Assembly: GCA_030949385.1 (NCBI GenBank)
Contig: JAUZSP010000001.1
Span: forward strand, 352,857-416,856
DNA from: Gammaproteobacteria bacterium
GTDB taxonomy: Bacteria; Pseudomonadota; Gammaproteobacteria; JAUZRS01
DNA length: 64,000 bases
Reading direction: 5' to 3'
Shown here piece after piece: positions 38,384-49,679 of the stretch. The notes below the pieces were generated by a model. It did not search any database and was not told the origin of the DNA. It saw nothing but the letters and a program-made list of their open reading frames with translations. Each line of letters opens with the position of its first letter. Within the stretch, counting starts at the first letter, position 1. A program made the position numbers and the translations under genes.

Positions 38384-39639
38384 ATGAGCACTTTTAGCCT
38401 CCTCTTTTTAACCGCATTGGGTCTCAGCCTGCTGATTCGATTCTGGTTAAATCAACGCCAAATCAAACATGTACAGCAACACCGAGCCGCCGTACCCGAA
38501 GAGTTTCAACACAGCATTCGTCTGGAGCAGCACCAGACCGCCGCCGACTACACCCTCTGCAAAGCCCGTTTTGGCCGCTGGGATCTGCTCTTGGAACCCG
38601 TTTTACTGCTGATTTGGACTTTTGGCGGCGGCTTGGAGTGGCTTGATCAAAGTTGGCAAAGCGCAGGCTGGAGCCCCATCGCCACTGGCATGGCCGTGAT
38701 TCTCAGCCTCACTGTCATCGGTGCGCTGCTTGATCTGCCTTTTAATCTTTATCGTACCTTTGTCATCGAAGCACAATTTGGCTTCAACAAAACCACCCCA
38801 ACGCTGTTTGTACAAGACACGCTCAAAGGCACCCTGCTGATGCTTCTATTGGGCTTGCCGCTGATCTGGGTGGTGCTCTGGCTGATGAACGATGCCGGTG
38901 AACAGTGGTGGCTCTACACCTGGTTGGTCTGGATGAGCTTCAACCTCTTTATCCTCTGGGCTTACCCCAGCATCATCGCCCCCCTGTTCAATAAATTCTC
39001 CCCCCTAGAAGACGGTCCATTGAAAGAGCGCATCGACAGCCTGTTGCAGCGCTGCGGTTTTAGCAGCAACGGCATTTTTGTGGTGGACGGTTCCAAACGC
39101 TCCGGCCACGGCAACGCCTATTTCAGCGGCTTTGGGCGCAACAAGCGCATCGTTTTTTTTTCGATACCTTGCTGGAGTCCCTCACCCCGTCACAAGTGGA
39201 GGCCGTCTTGGCGCACGAACTGGGGCATTTCAAACGCAAACACGTACTGAAAAACATCATTTTAATGGCCGCCATGAGTCTGGCCGGTCTGGCTCTATTG
39301 GCATGGCTGATGGCCTCAGAGTGGTTTTACAGTGGCTTGGGCGTCTCTACCCCTTCAACCCACATCGCCTTGCTGTTGTTTATGTTGACCATGCCCGTCT
39401 TTAGCTTCTTTTTGCAGCCCTTAACCGCGCTCTTTTCACGCAAACACGAATTTGAAGCCGATGAATTTGCAGCCCAAAACAGCTCAGCAGAAGAATTAAT
39501 TACCGCGCTGGTCGGTCTTTATCGCGAAAATGCCAGCACATTAACCCCCGATCCGTTATATTCGTCTTTCTACGATTCGCATCCTCCGGCCTCGATCCGC
39601 ATTGCGCATCTCAATCAACTGAAAGGAGTTTCCTCATGA
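38384..39639 (+). pseudogene. M48 (Ste24-like) membrane metalloprotease, frameshifted
   Basis: Family M48 zinc protease of the inner membrane with several N-terminal membrane segments (LFLTALGLSLLIRFWL; LLMLLLGLPLIWVVLWLM). The HEXXH motif VLAHELGHFKRKH and the distal Glu in SRKHEFEADEFAAQNSSAEE are intact. A run of nine T (39153-39161) breaks the frame just after GRNKRIVFF; the continuation DTLLESLTPSQVEAVL is in another frame. One more T, or two fewer, restores about 417 residues, the usual length. The gene ends in an ATGA overlap with the cytochrome gene. Homopolymer error is the likely cause. Confidence 0.87.
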
Positions 39640-39962
39640 AACTGTCCCACACCGCATTGGCTTGCGTGCTTGCCTTAATCACCAGCCCCGCTCTTGTCTT
39701 AGCCGACAGCGACGACGGCAAAGAGCTGCACGATGAATCGTGTGTTCGCTGTCACGGCAGCAGCAACTACACCCGCGACAATCGCAAAGTCACGTCACTG
39801 CCCGCACTGGGAACACAGGTACGGATGTGCAAAACCAATCTAGGATTGACTTGGTTTGATGATGAAGTAAACGACGTTATTGGTTACCTCAACAAAGAGT
39901 ACTACCACTTCGACATGGCCAAAAAAGACGACCACAACAAGAAAGACCACCATGAGCACTGA
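39636..39962 (+). CDS. small periplasmic c-type cytochrome with His-rich tail
   Basis: 108 residues. A signal peptide (LACVLALITSPALVLADSD) is followed by one heme-binding motif CVRCH in HDESCVRCHGSSNYTRDNRK. The remainder has the compact class I layout (GLTWFDDEVNDVIGYLNKEY). The sixth heme ligand is not obvious; a Met in GTQVRMCKTN is a candidate. The end is KKDDHNKKDHHEH, which could bind metal. It is coupled to the M48 gene and overlaps phhB. The redox partner is unknown. Confidence 0.85.
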   Translation: MKLSHTALACVLALITSPALVLADSDDGKELHDESCVRCHGSSNYTRDNRKVTSLPALGTQVRMCKTNLGLTWFDDEVNDVIGYLNKEYYHFDMAKKDDHNKKDHHEH

Positions 39963-40290
39963 TCTACGCCAAGCCAAATGCCAGCCCTGTGAGGGCGGCG
40001 TTGAGGCCATCTCTCTGGAAGCCGCTCACAACTTAATGCCACAAATCAAAACATGGCAACTAAACGAAAACGGCAAAGAGATTCAACGGACGTTTACATT
40101 CAAAGACTTTCACCAAACCATGGCGTTTGTAAATGCCTTGGCTTGGGTGGCTCACCGCGAAGACCACCACCCTGATTTGGAAGTCGGTTACAACCGCTGC
40201 TTGGTGCGCTACAGCACCCATGCCATTGGTGGCCTGTCACACAACGATTTTATCTGTGCGGCAAAAATCGACGACCTTGTAGCCGATTAA
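39952..40290 (+). CDS. phhB: 4a-hydroxytetrahydrobiopterin dehydratase
   Basis: 112 residues from the ATG at 39952, overlapping the cytochrome stop; the longer open frame upstream is a shadow of that gene. Pterin-4a-carbinolamine dehydratase family, with the histidine motif WVAHREDHHPDLEVGYNRCL. It recycles the pterin used by aromatic amino acid hydroxylases or serves molybdopterin-related chemistry. No phenylalanine hydroxylase is nearby. Confidence 0.92.
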   Translation: MSTDLRQAKCQPCEGGVEAISLEAAHNLMPQIKTWQLNENGKEIQRTFTFKDFHQTMAFVNALAWVAHREDHHPDLEVGYNRCLVRYSTHAIGGLSHNDFICAAKIDDLVAD

Positions 40291-40299
40291 GCCAATATT

Positions 40300-41259
40300 G
40301 TGAGAAAAATTCGCAACCGAAAAAACAGAGATGCACCTACTCCGTCCAGAGTGACCGACACCAGCAACGACCTCAGTGGCCGCGTGATTGCCAATTATGG
40401 TGCCACCCTCGCCTTTGAAGACGAACAGGGCGGCATTCACCGTGCCGTAGCGCGCAAACGGGTTGGTTTGCCCGTCTGCGGTGATCGTGTCACATGGCAG
40501 CCTCAAACCCGGGGCGACAGCGTTATTACCGGCATCGAAGCGCGTCAATCGGTGCTGGAACGCCCGGACCATCGCGGCCACCCCAAAGCCTTGGCGGCCA
40601 ATTTCAGCCGCCTGATTATTGTCAACGCCCCCTCTCCTGGCATCAGTCCAGAAATGATCGACTGCTTTTTGGCCGCCGCCGAAAGCATGGGCGTCACCCC
40701 ACTGCTGGTGATCAACAAATCCGATCTGCTCTCTACGCAAGAACGAGAAAAAGTCGGCCAACTGCTAAAACGCTACCGAGAGTTGGGTTATAAATCACTG
40801 CTGGTCAACACCCTTGACGGGGATGGTTTAGACCCCTTGCGCCAAGCTCTGCATCAACAGACTGCCATTTTTGTCGGTCAATCGGGGGTGGGGAAATCAT
40901 CCATTATTCAGCATCTGCTGCCCGAACGAGAAATTCGCGTCGGCGCACTTTCACAAGCCACTGGGCTGGGGAAACACACCACCACCACCACCATTCTCTA
41001 CCCCCTTCCCGACGGTGGAGAACTGATTGATTCACCTGGAGTGCGAGAATACTCGCTGGAAAACTTCAGCCAGCCCCAAATTGCACGAGGGTTTCGAGAA
41101 TTCGATGAGTTAGCACCCTTCTGCAAATTCAACAACTGCACTCATCTGGTCGAACCCAACTGCGCTGTGCAAACCGCTGTGACCCAAGGCAAAATTGATT
41201 CACAACGCATGTTTAACTACCAGAAAATCTGTGCTTCACTGAAAAACAGCTCACACTAA
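40300..41259 (+). CDS. rsgA: ribosome small-subunit GTPase RsgA
   Basis: 319 residues, starting with GTG at 40300. A circularly permuted GTPase that matures the 30S subunit. An N-terminal OB fold is followed by G4 (LLVINKSDLLS), G1 (FVGQSGVGKSSIIQHLL) and G3 (IDSPGVREY). The zinc-binding end is CKFNNCTHLVEPNCAV. It converges on the acidic repeat protein with a 4-base overlap. Confidence 0.95.
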   Translation: MRKIRNRKNRDAPTPSRVTDTSNDLSGRVIANYGATLAFEDEQGGIHRAVARKRVGLPVCGDRVTWQPQTRGDSVITGIEARQSVLERPDHRGHPKALAANFSRLIIVNAPSPGISPEMIDCFLAAAESMGVTPLLVINKSDLLSTQEREKVGQLLKRYRELGYKSLLVNTLDGDGLDPLRQALHQQTAIFVGQSGVGKSSIIQHLLPEREIRVGALSQATGLGKHTTTTTILYPLPDGGELIDSPGVREYSLENFSQPQIARGFREFDELAPFCKFNNCTHLVEPNCAVQTAVTQGKIDSQRMFNYQKICASLKNSSH

Positions 41260-41714
41260 AAACCGCCTTCTCGAATCTTTGCCAAGGCCTCTTGCAACGC
41301 CGCTTGATCGCCGTCCATCAAGGTACGATCCGCCTCTAGCTCCGGTTCTTCATGAATATTATTCGCACGACGTAACTTCGCTAACGAATCTGAAAAATCC
41401 TCACTGCCCGGCTCCGAGGGTTCATCCAAAACAAAATCGGGTGCCGGTGCCAACGTCTGATGCTGCTCCTTTTCTACCCCATGAGCACGCCGAACGGCGG
41501 CCAATGCGGCTTTTAACGCTCCCAGATCTTCCTCTACCACCGTCTCGTCGGCATCAAACGACAACACTTCATCATCTTCAGATGCAAAATCCACCCCCTG
41601 TTCTCGAATACAGCGTATCGCCTCTGTTAAATCAGACTCGCTGTCCAACAACGTCTCTTCCAGATCAAGATCCACCTCTTGATCTATATTTGATTCTCTC
41701 TTCACCTTACCCAC
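41256..41714 (-). CDS. acidic protein with four imperfect repeats, unknown function
   Basis: 152 residues, strongly acidic, no signal peptide or membrane segment. Four units share an acidic Thr-containing lead and an amphipathic helix: EETLLDSESDLTEAIRCIRE, DETVVEEDLGALKAALAAVR, a shorter SEDFSDSLAKLRRANN, and DRTLMDGDQAALQEALAKIR. It is not a family I know. The opposite frame is also open, but this frame has the regular repeat and the usual composition. It lies between rsgA and trhP. Confidence 0.6.
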   Translation of the reverse strand: MGKVKRESNIDQEVDLDLEETLLDSESDLTEAIRCIREQGVDFASEDDEVLSFDADETVVEEDLGALKAALAAVRRAHGVEKEQHQTLAPAPDFVLDEPSEPGSEDFSDSLAKLRRANNIHEEPELEADRTLMDGDQAALQEALAKIREGGF

Positions 41715-41820
41715 CTCAATAAAAACTGATGTCGCTAGGAAAGACTATTTTTCCCACAAAAAGATCCACACTACAAGCCATTGAATGGCTTTTATCTGCA
41801 AAAAAGCACTAAAAATCAGA

Positions 41821-43143
41821 TTATGTCAGATTTATCGTTAAAAGATCCAGTTTGGAGGCTGCTTGGGGGGTCTTAATTTTGACTCGATAACCGCCACCAG
41901 GCACCACATCCATATTATTTCCTTTCAAGTCCCACACTTCACCCAAAGTGAAGGTCTGATTACCTTGCGGAGAGAGCAATTCCAAACTGTCACCTACGGA
42001 AAATTTATTTTTCACCTCAATGGTCGCCAATTGAGTTTCTTCATCGTAAGCACTTATTTCACCGACAAAACGCTGCTTGTAAGAATCCGAATGGGATTCA
42101 ATCAAATTCTGTTCCGCCTGAGTATGGTGACGCTGATAAAAACCATCGGTGTAACCGCGATTGGCCAAGTTTTCTAAAATCCCCAGCAGCTGCGGATTAA
42201 AGGGTTTACCTTCCACCGCATCGTCAATGGCGCGTCGATAGACCTGTGCCGTGCGTGCTGCATAATAATGTGACTTGGTGCGTCCTTCGATTTTGAGTGA
42301 ATTCACCCCCAGCTTGACCAAATTATGTACGTGTTCGACCGCACGCAGATCTTTGGAGTTCATAATGTAAGTGCCGTGTTCATCTTCCATCACCGGCATC
42401 AATTCACCTGGGCGTTGCGGCTCTTCCAGAAACACCGGCAAATCAGCCATCGGGTGACGTGCTTCCGGCTGCGGTGCCACAATTTCCTGCTCAGCCGGTC
42501 GCCAAACACCATCCACGCCCTCCTCGGCGGGGCTCATTTTATAATCCCAACGACACGAGTTGGTGCAGGTGCCTTGATTCGCATCTCGATGGTTAAAATA
42601 ACCGGACAACATGCAACGCCCTGAATACGCGATGCACAGTGCCCCGTGTACAAACACCTCCAGCTCCATCTCTGGCACCTGCTGGCGAATCTCAGCAATG
42701 TCATCTAAGGAAATTTCTCGTGAGAGGATCACCCGTTCAATGCCCACAGACTGCCAAAATTTAACCGCCGCATAATTAACCGTATTGGCCTGCACCGACA
42801 GATGAATGGGGATTTCCGGCCACGCCTCACGCACCAAAAAAATCAAACCAGGATCGGCCATGATCAGCGCATCGGGTTTCATCTCGATCACCGGCGCAAG
42901 GTCACGCATAAAGGTTTTTAATTTGGAGTTGTGTGGCATGACATTACAGGCGACAAAAAACTGCTTGCCCTGCTGATGGGCTTCGGCAATTCCGATGGCC
43001 AAATTTTCTGCGTTAAAGTCGTTGTTGCGTACCCGCAAGCTGTAACGCGGCATCCCCGCATACACGGCATCAGCCCCATAAGCAAAAGCATAACGCATGT
43101 TTTTCAAGGTTCCAGCAGGGGAAAGCAGTTCAGGGGAATTCAT
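41821..43143 (-). CDS. trhP: U32-family tRNA hydroxylation protein TrhP (YegQ-like)
   Basis: 440 residues from the ATG at 43143 (MNSPELLSPAGTLKNMRYAF); a GTG three codons upstream is possible. U32 'peptidase' family; E. coli TrhP/YegQ works in 5-hydroxyuridine formation at tRNA wobble positions. The U32 signature with Cys is FVHGALCIAYSGRCMLSGYF, with further Cys in NQGTCTNSCRWDYKM, probably Fe-S ligands. The C-terminal domain ends KIKTPQAASKLDLLTINLT. Confidence 0.9.
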   Translation of the reverse strand: MNSPELLSPAGTLKNMRYAFAYGADAVYAGMPRYSLRVRNNDFNAENLAIGIAEAHQQGKQFFVACNVMPHNSKLKTFMRDLAPVIEMKPDALIMADPGLIFLVREAWPEIPIHLSVQANTVNYAAVKFWQSVGIERVILSREISLDDIAEIRQQVPEMELEVFVHGALCIAYSGRCMLSGYFNHRDANQGTCTNSCRWDYKMSPAEEGVDGVWRPAEQEIVAPQPEARHPMADLPVFLEEPQRPGELMPVMEDEHGTYIMNSKDLRAVEHVHNLVKLGVNSLKIEGRTKSHYYAARTAQVYRRAIDDAVEGKPFNPQLLGILENLANRGYTDGFYQRHHTQAEQNLIESHSDSYKQRFVGEISAYDEETQLATIEVKNKFSVGDSLELLSPQGNQTFTLGEVWDLKGNNMDVVPGGGYRVKIKTPQAASKLDLLTINLT

Positions 43144-43241
43144 AATCGACACAACAACAGGTAATGGAAAGGCCTAATTTTACGGCTTGGCTCCTTTTTA
43201 ACCAAGCACTACCTGCTTATTTCGACAAGAGACTCTCCCAG

Positions 43242-46200
43242 TCAATGACGCTGCAACACATGAATCTCCACACGGCGGTTAATTCTGCGCCCTTTTGAAG
43301 TCTTGTTATTGGCAATGGGATCTGACTCACCGTAGCCCTTGGCCACCAAACGTTCGGCATTAACGCCTTTTTGGATTAAATACTTCACCACCGCTTCGGC
43401 TCGTTTTTGTGACAAAGCGCGGTTGTATTGCGCCGCGCCCTGACTGTCGGTGTAACCGGCGATCTCCACGGTGATTTTGCCATGTTGGATCAACTTGGTG
43501 GCGATCATATTCAACACTGAACGCGACTTTGTATTTAAGTTGGCAGCATTAAGCTTAAAGTTAATCCCTCTAACCACATGGCTTTTAAACACCGCACAAC
43601 CCTGCTCATCCGTCCACATGGTTTTCAGACTGCCCTGACAGCGATCCAAATAATCGGGAATGCCATCACCGTCGCTGTCCTGAGGACAACCAAAGGCATC
43701 CACCAACACACCAGACGGCGTCGCCACGCAACGATCATTGATATCAGGAACCCCGTCACCATCACTGTCGGGCATCTGTAACAATTCTGGTTCAGCGGGA
43801 TGAGGGAAATTAAACGCTTTGGTTTCCGCAATTTCTTCTCGACGACCCAAAACCAAACGCAACCCCAATGAAAGGTAGTTGGCATCTTTATCAAAACTAC
43901 TGTAATCCAAAGTGATGCCCAGACGCGGCAAGGCATACCAAACCAGACCAATACCAAGATGCAGCCCCAAATTATTTAATTTTTCATAGACAATACGGCT
44001 GTTATCCACCGAGTTCTCGTTGTAATGCAGACCCGCTTTAAGGTAAGGCGCAAACGTGGGTTGGTGGCTCAATGGAAACCAGTCCAAACTCGCCCCATAA
44101 AATTTATAATTCAATTTACCTTGTAAATTCACCGCCGGATTTTGATGTTTGATCCGTGCAAAACCGCCATCAATCGCAAAAAATTCCAGCGCAAATTGAT
44201 CCAATAGATGCCGCCCCATCAACAAACCCACACCGCTGCTGTTTTTATCCGCCACCACTAAACCACTTTGATTTTCACGCGGAGTTAACTCTGTTAGGCC
44301 GCCATTGATACCCACATACCAATTCGGCCTGCTGTGGTTTTCTTCCTCCGCATTAACGCCGCTAAAGAAAACAAGCAACGACAAGACAAGCACCGTTTGC
44401 AAGCGTCGTTGACGCAACATCAACAAAGAAAACAAAAATAAAATACCCGATGAGGCCAATGAACCCACCCCCTGTAAAGCGGACTGCAAAACATAAACAC
44501 CCTCTCCCACCTCACCACTTTGCAAGGTCACACCGCCCAACAAGACCTCTTGATTATCAGACCAACCGTTGCCATTTTGATCGACAAAGCCATCTACTTG
44601 ACCGTCATTATTAACATCCGTAGCACCTGCCTCCAAAACGCTGGCAATGCCATCGCCGTCGCTGTCTAGATCTTGGTAATCCGGCAGACCATCAACATCA
44701 CTGTCCGGCAACGGCAGAGGAGTCCCTGCCAAGTTAGGATCAACGCTGTCCGCCAGACCGTCACCGTTCAGATCCAATAGATCATCCAAACGACCGTCAC
44801 CATCGACATCGCTGCCACCGCCTTCCACCACATCCGCCAGACCGTCGTTATCCGTATCCAGATCCAGATAATTGGGCACCCCATCACCATCCAGATCACC
44901 AAACCCCTCTTCTGAATTAGGAATTCCATCACCATCGGCATCCAGATCCAGACTGTTCACAAGACCGTCGCCGTCACTGTCGGCATCCAAAACATTACCA
45001 AACTGATTCGGCAGCTGATCTGCCGTGGAAAGAATGCCATCACCGTCGGGATCAACCATAAGATCAATCGCACCATCGCCGTTGCCGTCCAGCGCCTGCA
45101 AAGAGACACGGACAATATCAAATTGCCCATCGTCATTGGAGTCGCTGTCCAAATAGTCCGGCAACAGATCCGCATCACGGTCAGGAGCAACATCAATCAC
45201 AGCGCCGTTATCCACAAAACCATCTTGGTTCACATCACTCAAACCGGCTTCCAAAACATCATGCAGACCGTCGTTATCGCTGTCCAGATCATGGCCATCA
45301 ATCACCCCATCGCCATCGGAATCGGGGCGCTGAAAATCATCATCAATGCCATCAAAATTCAGATCAAAACCACCCGTCACAGCAACATCCAGAGCATCAT
45401 CCAGACCGTTTTCATTCAGATCTTGCTGTGCCAAACCGCTTTCCAGCGCATCGCTCAAGCCGTCGTTATCGCTGTCCACATCGCGATGATCTTCCAGACC
45501 ATCGCCATCAGGGTCAGCAAACTGCACCAAGTCATCAATGCCGTCCCCGTTCAGATCCAGACCTTCGGTAAAGTCCACATCAAAGCCATCATCAATGCCG
45601 TCGTGATCCAGATCCGACCCCAGAGCTGGGCTCTCTAACAGGTCGGGCAGACCGTCATTATCCGAGTCCGTATCCCGATAATCTGGCTCACCATCGCCAT
45701 CGGTGTCACGCGGAACAACAGACAAAAAGGGCGTTTCCAACAAGTCTGGAATGCCGTCATTATCGCTGTCACGATCCAAGTAATCCGGCAGACCATCCGC
45801 ATCAAAATCAACCCCCAAACCCGCACCCTCAATCAAATCGCTTATGCCATCGCCATCACTGTCTGCATCCAGTGCATTAACCAAACCGTCACCATCCAGA
45901 TCGTGCCGATTGGACTCCAGCGCATCAATCAAACCGTCGCCGTCACTGTCCAGTGGTGTTGTGCTGTCTCCCACCTCCAGACCATCACCAATCCCATCTC
46001 CATCGCTATCAAACAGCGCCGGATCAGTGCCTAACAGAACCTCATCGTTATTGCTCAGGCCATCGCCATCCGAATCAAACAGGCCACAAGCCACTGTCGT
46101 CGCACTCGGCAAACAGGGGTTTTGATTATCAATATCGACTTGGTCAACAAAGGTATCGCCATCGCTGTCGAGGAGATTGGAGTCCAGCACATCAAAAATA

Positions 46201-49200
46201 CCATCACCATCGCTGTCCAGTGGTGCAGTGACGTTTGTTCCCACCTCCACCGCATCCAACAAACCATCACCATCGCTGTCATTGCTGTTGGCATTAATAC
46301 CCAGCGCCGCTTCTTGAGCGTTACTCAAACCATCGCCATCGGCATCGCAACTGGGAGCAGTTGGATTTGGAATACAGAAGTCGGCATTGCCTGGATCCAA
46401 CTGATCCACCACACCGTCCAGATCCGAATCCAAGATATTGGAGTCCAGCGCATCGATAATGCCATCGCCATCACCATCAAGAGGCGCATTAACATCAGCT
46501 CCAACTTCAGCGCCATCCAGAATGCCATCGCCATCGCTGTCGCTTGAATTTGGGTTCAGATTAAGCGCAGTCTCTTCAACATCGGTCAAACCATCACCAT
46601 CAGAGTCAAGAAGACAGGACGCGACCAAATTGCTTGGCAAACAGGGGTTACTGTTAGCAATATCTTGCTGATTGTTCACCCCATCGCCATCTGAATCCAA
46701 AAGATTCGAATCCAACGCGTCAATAATGCCGTCGCCATCGAAGTCCAACGGGGCATTGAGATTTAGACCCACCTCAACTGCGTCCAAAACACCATCTGTA
46801 TCACTGTCGTTTGAATTTGGATTCGTTCCCAAGGTGACTTCTTGGCCATCGCTTAAGCCATCGTTATCACTGTCGGCCACATTAGGATTGGTGCCCAGAA
46901 CAACCTCTTGTGCATTCGTTAAACCATCGCCATCGGCATCGCAACTGGGGGCAGTTGGGTTCGGAATACAGAGGTCTGCATTGGCCGGATCCAGCTGATC
47001 CACAACACCGTCCAGATCTGAATCCAGAGTATTGGAGTCCAGTGCGTCAATGAAAACATCGCCGTCGCCATTCAACGGATTATTAACATCAGCACCGACT
47101 TCAACACCATCCAGAATGCCGTCGCCGTCTGTGTCGTTGTTATTCGGGTCGGTGGTTAATGTCGCTTCTTCGCCGTTGGTTAAACCATCGCCATCGGCAT
47201 CGCAACTAGGAGCCGTTGGATTAGGAATACAGATGTCTGCATTGGCCGGATCCAACTGATCCACAACACCGTCCAAATCGGCATCCAGAATGTTGGAGTC
47301 CAAAGCGTCAATGATGCCATCGCCATCACCGTCAAGAGGCGCATTAACGTTGCCCACTTCGGTCAAATCCAGAATGCCGTCGCCGTCTGTGTCGCTTGAA
47401 TTGGGATTGGTGCCTACTGTGATTTCTTGACCATCATCAAGCCCATCACCATCGCTGTCGGCCACATTTGGATTGGTGCCCAGAACAACCTCTTGTGCAT
47501 TCGTTAAACCATCGCCATCGGCATCGCAACTGGGGGCAGTTGGGTTCGGAATACAGAGGTCGGCATTGGCTGGATCCAACTGATCCACAACACCGTCCAA
47601 ATCGGCATCCAGAATGTTGGAGTCCAGCGCATCGATAATGCCATCGCCATCACCATCAAGAGGCGCATTAACATCAGCTCCAACTTCAGCGCCATCCAGA
47701 ATGCCGTCGCCGTCTGCTGTCGCTTGCGTATTCGGGTTGGTGCTTGCAATGATCGCTTCTTCGCCGTTGGTTAGGCCATCGTTATCGGCATCACAACTGG
47801 CCGCTGCGGCGCTCGGAATACAGGCATCTAAATTGGCCTTATCCAGCTGATCCACAACACCGTCCAGATCAGCATCCAGAATATTGGAGTCCAGTGCGTC
47901 AATGATGCCATCGCCATCACCATTCAACGGATTGTTAACATCCGCTCCCACTTCAACACCATCCAGAATGCCGTCACCATCACTGTCGCTTACGTTTGGA
48001 TTGGTGCCTGCAATGATTTCTTCGCCGTTGGTTAGGCCATCGTTGTCGGCATCACAACTGGCCGCTGCGGCGCTCGGAATACACGCATCTAAATTGGCCG
48101 GATCCAGCTGATCCACAACACCGTCCAGATCAGCATCCAGAATATTGGAGTCCAGTGCGTCAATGATGCCATCGCCATCACCGTCAAGAGGCACTGAAAC
48201 AACCGGCCCTACTTCAACGCCATCCAAAATGCCGTCGCCATCGCTGTCGTTTGAGTTCGGGTCGGTATTAATCGCCAATTCTTCAGCATAACCAAGCCCA
48301 TCAGCATCAGAATCACAATTTGCCGCCGTCACGCTCGGGATACAGCTGTCCACATCATCAGGATCAAACTGATCAAAAGCACCATCACCATCCGTATCAA
48401 AAATGCTCGACTCTATCGCATCATTTTTACCGTCATTGTCCGCATCGTTCGGTGTCGCAACCACACCCGCTTCAACATCATCACGCGCACCATCACCGTC
48501 TGTATCAACCAAATTTCGATCGGTTGTCAGCCTATCCTCATCGCTATTAATCAAGTTATCGCCATCAGAATCAAAAGCAAGACAGGCGGCATTAGCTCCA
48601 GCGGGCGCACAAGGATCCGCATCAAAAGCATCATCTTGATCGGACGCCCCATCACCATCGACATCGTTTAAACGAGATTCGAGCGCATCAATTTTTCCAT
48701 CACCGTCGCTGTCATTAGGTGCAGCAACATTGCCCACTTCCACATCATCTCGATCCGTGTCGCCATCGCTGTCCTGATCTGTTGGATTGGTACCAAGAGA
48801 GGCTTCATCCGCATCGCTCAAGCCATCACCATCCAGATCCAGCACCCCCACCCCTGATGTATGCACAAAGGTTCGTACCGCAATCGTCTGCTCAATCGGA
48901 TTCCCAACCGCATCAAGGTGAAACAGTTGTGAATAGAGCGTATAAACCCCTGAAACACCCGCAAGTGGATAGGTCAAACTGGCCAGTTGCGTCACCGTCG
49001 AACCGGCAACCAAACCAACAAACTGCCTCTCAAAGACAGAGGCAGAGTTGCCATTCGGATCTACCACACTCACATCAAGCAGATAGTCACCGCCTGCTAT
49101 GGCATCTATGATCGTCTCGGTATTGACTTGAATATTGGCCACATTCAGTGGATCGCTTACCGCATCAATAACAGAAAAGCTTCGAATATTACCTTTATCA

Positions 49201-49679
49201 ATAGGCCCACCATCAAGCACCAGCTGCCCCCAATCCAGCTTTACAAGAAATCCCGCCCCCACTGTAATCTGCACTAAATTAGCGCCCACTTTGATCAACG
49301 CAGGATCAACCACAAAAACCGACGTGCTCCAAACCATATTGGCTCCATTTAAGAAACCAAGAGCCACCCCATTGAGAGTGACGTTATCAATTTCGCCCGC
49401 TTCTTCATCCACATCAAACGCGCGCAGAGTCAAATACACCGATGTTGTGGGCAGCGGTGCAACAACGTTGATATTAAATTCAATTGGGTGAGTAGGCTCA
49501 AACCAAAAAACGTCTTTATCGAGATCGCCATCAGCGACACCGGTAGCAGCGTTATTTTCATTATCGGTGGTGGTGAGGTAACTGGTACCCGCAAAAACAG
49601 AGGCAGGAAAAGAAAATAAGAACAACAAAACAACCAACAACAGACAATGTTGGCGTACAGCAGAAAAACCGAAACACAT
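43242..49679 (-). CDS. giant calcium-repeat protein fused to an OprF/OmpA-like porin
   Basis: 2,145 residues. A signal peptide ([19 protein letters not shown], to residue ~30) is followed by a beta-rich N-terminal region to ~275. Dozens of Asp-rich thrombospondin type 3-like repeats ([35 protein letters not shown]) run from ~276 to ~1715. At ~1737-1758 a Gly/Ser-hydrophobic stretch ends in RQRR, like a C-terminal sorting signal. Residue 1754 onward reads as a new signal peptide ([19 protein letters not shown], cleavage near SGVNA). An eight-strand-like outer-membrane barrel ([18 protein letters not shown]), two calcium repeats and an OmpA peptidoglycan-binding domain ([20 protein letters not shown]) follow. 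It could act as a surface adhesin tethered to the outer membrane and cell wall; function is inferred. The ATG at 44420 lacks a good ribosome site. Confidence 0.85.
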   Translation of the reverse strand: MCFGFSAVRQHCLLLVVLLFLFSFPASVFAGTSYLTTTDNENNAATGVADGDLDKDVFWFEPTHPIEFNINVVAPLPTTSVYLTLRAFDVDEEAGEIDNVTLNGVALGFLNGANMVWSTSVFVVDPALIKVGANLVQITVGAGFLVKLDWGQLVLDGGPIDKGNIRSFSVIDAVSDPLNVANIQVNTETIIDAIAGGDYLLDVSVVDPNGNSASVFERQFVGLVAGSTVTQLASLTYPLAGVSGVYTLYSQLFHLDAVGNPIEQTIAVRTFVHTSGVGVLDLDGDGLSDADEASLGTNPTDQDSDGDTDRDDVEVGNVAAPNDSDGDGKIDALESRLNDVDGDGASDQDDAFDADPCAPAGANAACLAFDSDGDNLINSDEDRLTTDRNLVDTDGDGARDDVEAGVVATPNDADNDGKNDAIESSIFDTDGDGAFDQFDPDDVDSCIPSVTAANCDSDADGLGYAEELAINTDPNSNDSDGDGILDGVEVGPVVSVPLDGDGDGIIDALDSNILDADLDGVVDQLDPANLDACIPSAAAASCDADNDGLTNGEEIIAGTNPNVSDSDGDGILDGVEVGADVNNPLNGDGDGIIDALDSNILDADLDGVVDQLDKANLDACIPSAAAASCDADNDGLTNGEEAIIASTNPNTQATADGDGILDGAEVGADVNAPLDGDGDGIIDALDSNILDADLDGVVDQLDPANADLCIPNPTAPSCDADGDGLTNAQEVVLGTNPNVADSDGDGLDDGQEITVGTNPNSSDTDGDGILDLTEVGNVNAPLDGDGDGIIDALDSNILDADLDGVVDQLDPANADICIPNPTAPSCDADGDGLTNGEEATLTTDPNNNDTDGDGILDGVEVGADVNNPLNGDGDVFIDALDSNTLDSDLDGVVDQLDPANADLCIPNPTAPSCDADGDGLTNAQEVVLGTNPNVADSDNDGLSDGQEVTLGTNPNSNDSDTDGVLDAVEVGLNLNAPLDFDGDGIIDALDSNLLDSDGDGVNNQQDIANSNPCLPSNLVASCLLDSDGDGLTDVEETALNLNPNSSDSDGDGILDGAEVGADVNAPLDGDGDGIIDALDSNILDSDLDGVVDQLDPGNADFCIPNPTAPSCDADGDGLSNAQEAALGINANSNDSDGDGLLDAVEVGTNVTAPLDSDGDGIFDVLDSNLLDSDGDTFVDQVDIDNQNPCLPSATTVACGLFDSDGDGLSNNDEVLLGTDPALFDSDGDGIGDGLEVGDSTTPLDSDGDGLIDALESNRHDLDGDGLVNALDADSDGDGISDLIEGAGLGVDFDADGLPDYLDRDSDNDGIPDLLETPFLSVVPRDTDGDGEPDYRDTDSDNDGLPDLLESPALGSDLDHDGIDDGFDVDFTEGLDLNGDGIDDLVQFADPDGDGLEDHRDVDSDNDGLSDALESGLAQQDLNENGLDDALDVAVTGGFDLNFDGIDDDFQRPDSDGDGVIDGHDLDSDNDGLHDVLEAGLSDVNQDGFVDNGAVIDVAPDRDADLLPDYLDSDSNDDGQFDIVRVSLQALDGNGDGAIDLMVDPDGDGILSTADQLPNQFGNVLDADSDGDGLVNSLDLDADGDGIPNSEEGFGDLDGDGVPNYLDLDTDNDGLADVVEGGGSDVDGDGRLDDLLDLNGDGLADSVDPNLAGTPLPLPDSDVDGLPDYQDLDSDGDGIASVLEAGATDVNNDGQVDGFVDQNGNGWSDNQEVLLGGVTLQSGEVGEGVYVLQSALQGVGSLASSGILFLFSLLMLRQRRLQTVLVLSLLVFFSGVNAEEENHSRPNWYVGINGGLTELTPRENQSGLVVADKNSSGVGLLMGRHLLDQFALEFFAIDGGFARIKHQNPAVNLQGKLNYKFYGASLDWFPLSHQPTFAPYLKAGLHYNENSVDNSRIVYEKLNNLGLHLGIGLVWYALPRLGITLDYSSFDKDANYLSLGLRLVLGRREEIAETKAFNFPHPAEPELLQMPDSDGDGVPDINDRCVATPSGVLVDAFGCPQDSDGDGIPDYLDRCQGSLKTMWTDEQGCAVFKSHVVRGINFKLNAANLNTKSRSVLNMIATKLIQHGKITVEIAGYTDSQGAAQYNRALSQKRAEAVVKYLIQKGVNAERLVAKGYGESDPIANNKTSKGRRINRRVEIHVLQRH
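46380..48300 (-). repeat. tandem ~264-bp coding repeats in the giant gene
   Basis: A block around GATCCA(A/G)CTGATCCAC(A/C)ACACCGTCC recurs at about 46385, 46985, 47245, 47571, 47845 and 48101. Spacings near 264 bases (88 codons) are common, with one of about 327 (one extra 21-codon Asp-rich unit). Adjacent copies are nearly identical over long stretches. All lie in frame and encode calcium-repeat units. Confidence 0.85.

Noticed and set aside
43160..43241. Terminator after the giant gene
   Set aside because: A GCTTGG...CCAAGC stem is present, but the loop is large and the following tract is not T-rich enough to call.
44418..44440. Independent start of the porin half at the internal ATG
   Set aside because: Not excluded, but the upstream bases are T-rich with no purine ribosome site, so I kept one CDS and raised it as a finding.
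43500..48900. CRISPR-like regular DNA repeats
   Set aside because: Repeats are long, variable and fully in frame within a calcium-repeat gene; there are no short identical repeats with unique spacers and no cas genes.
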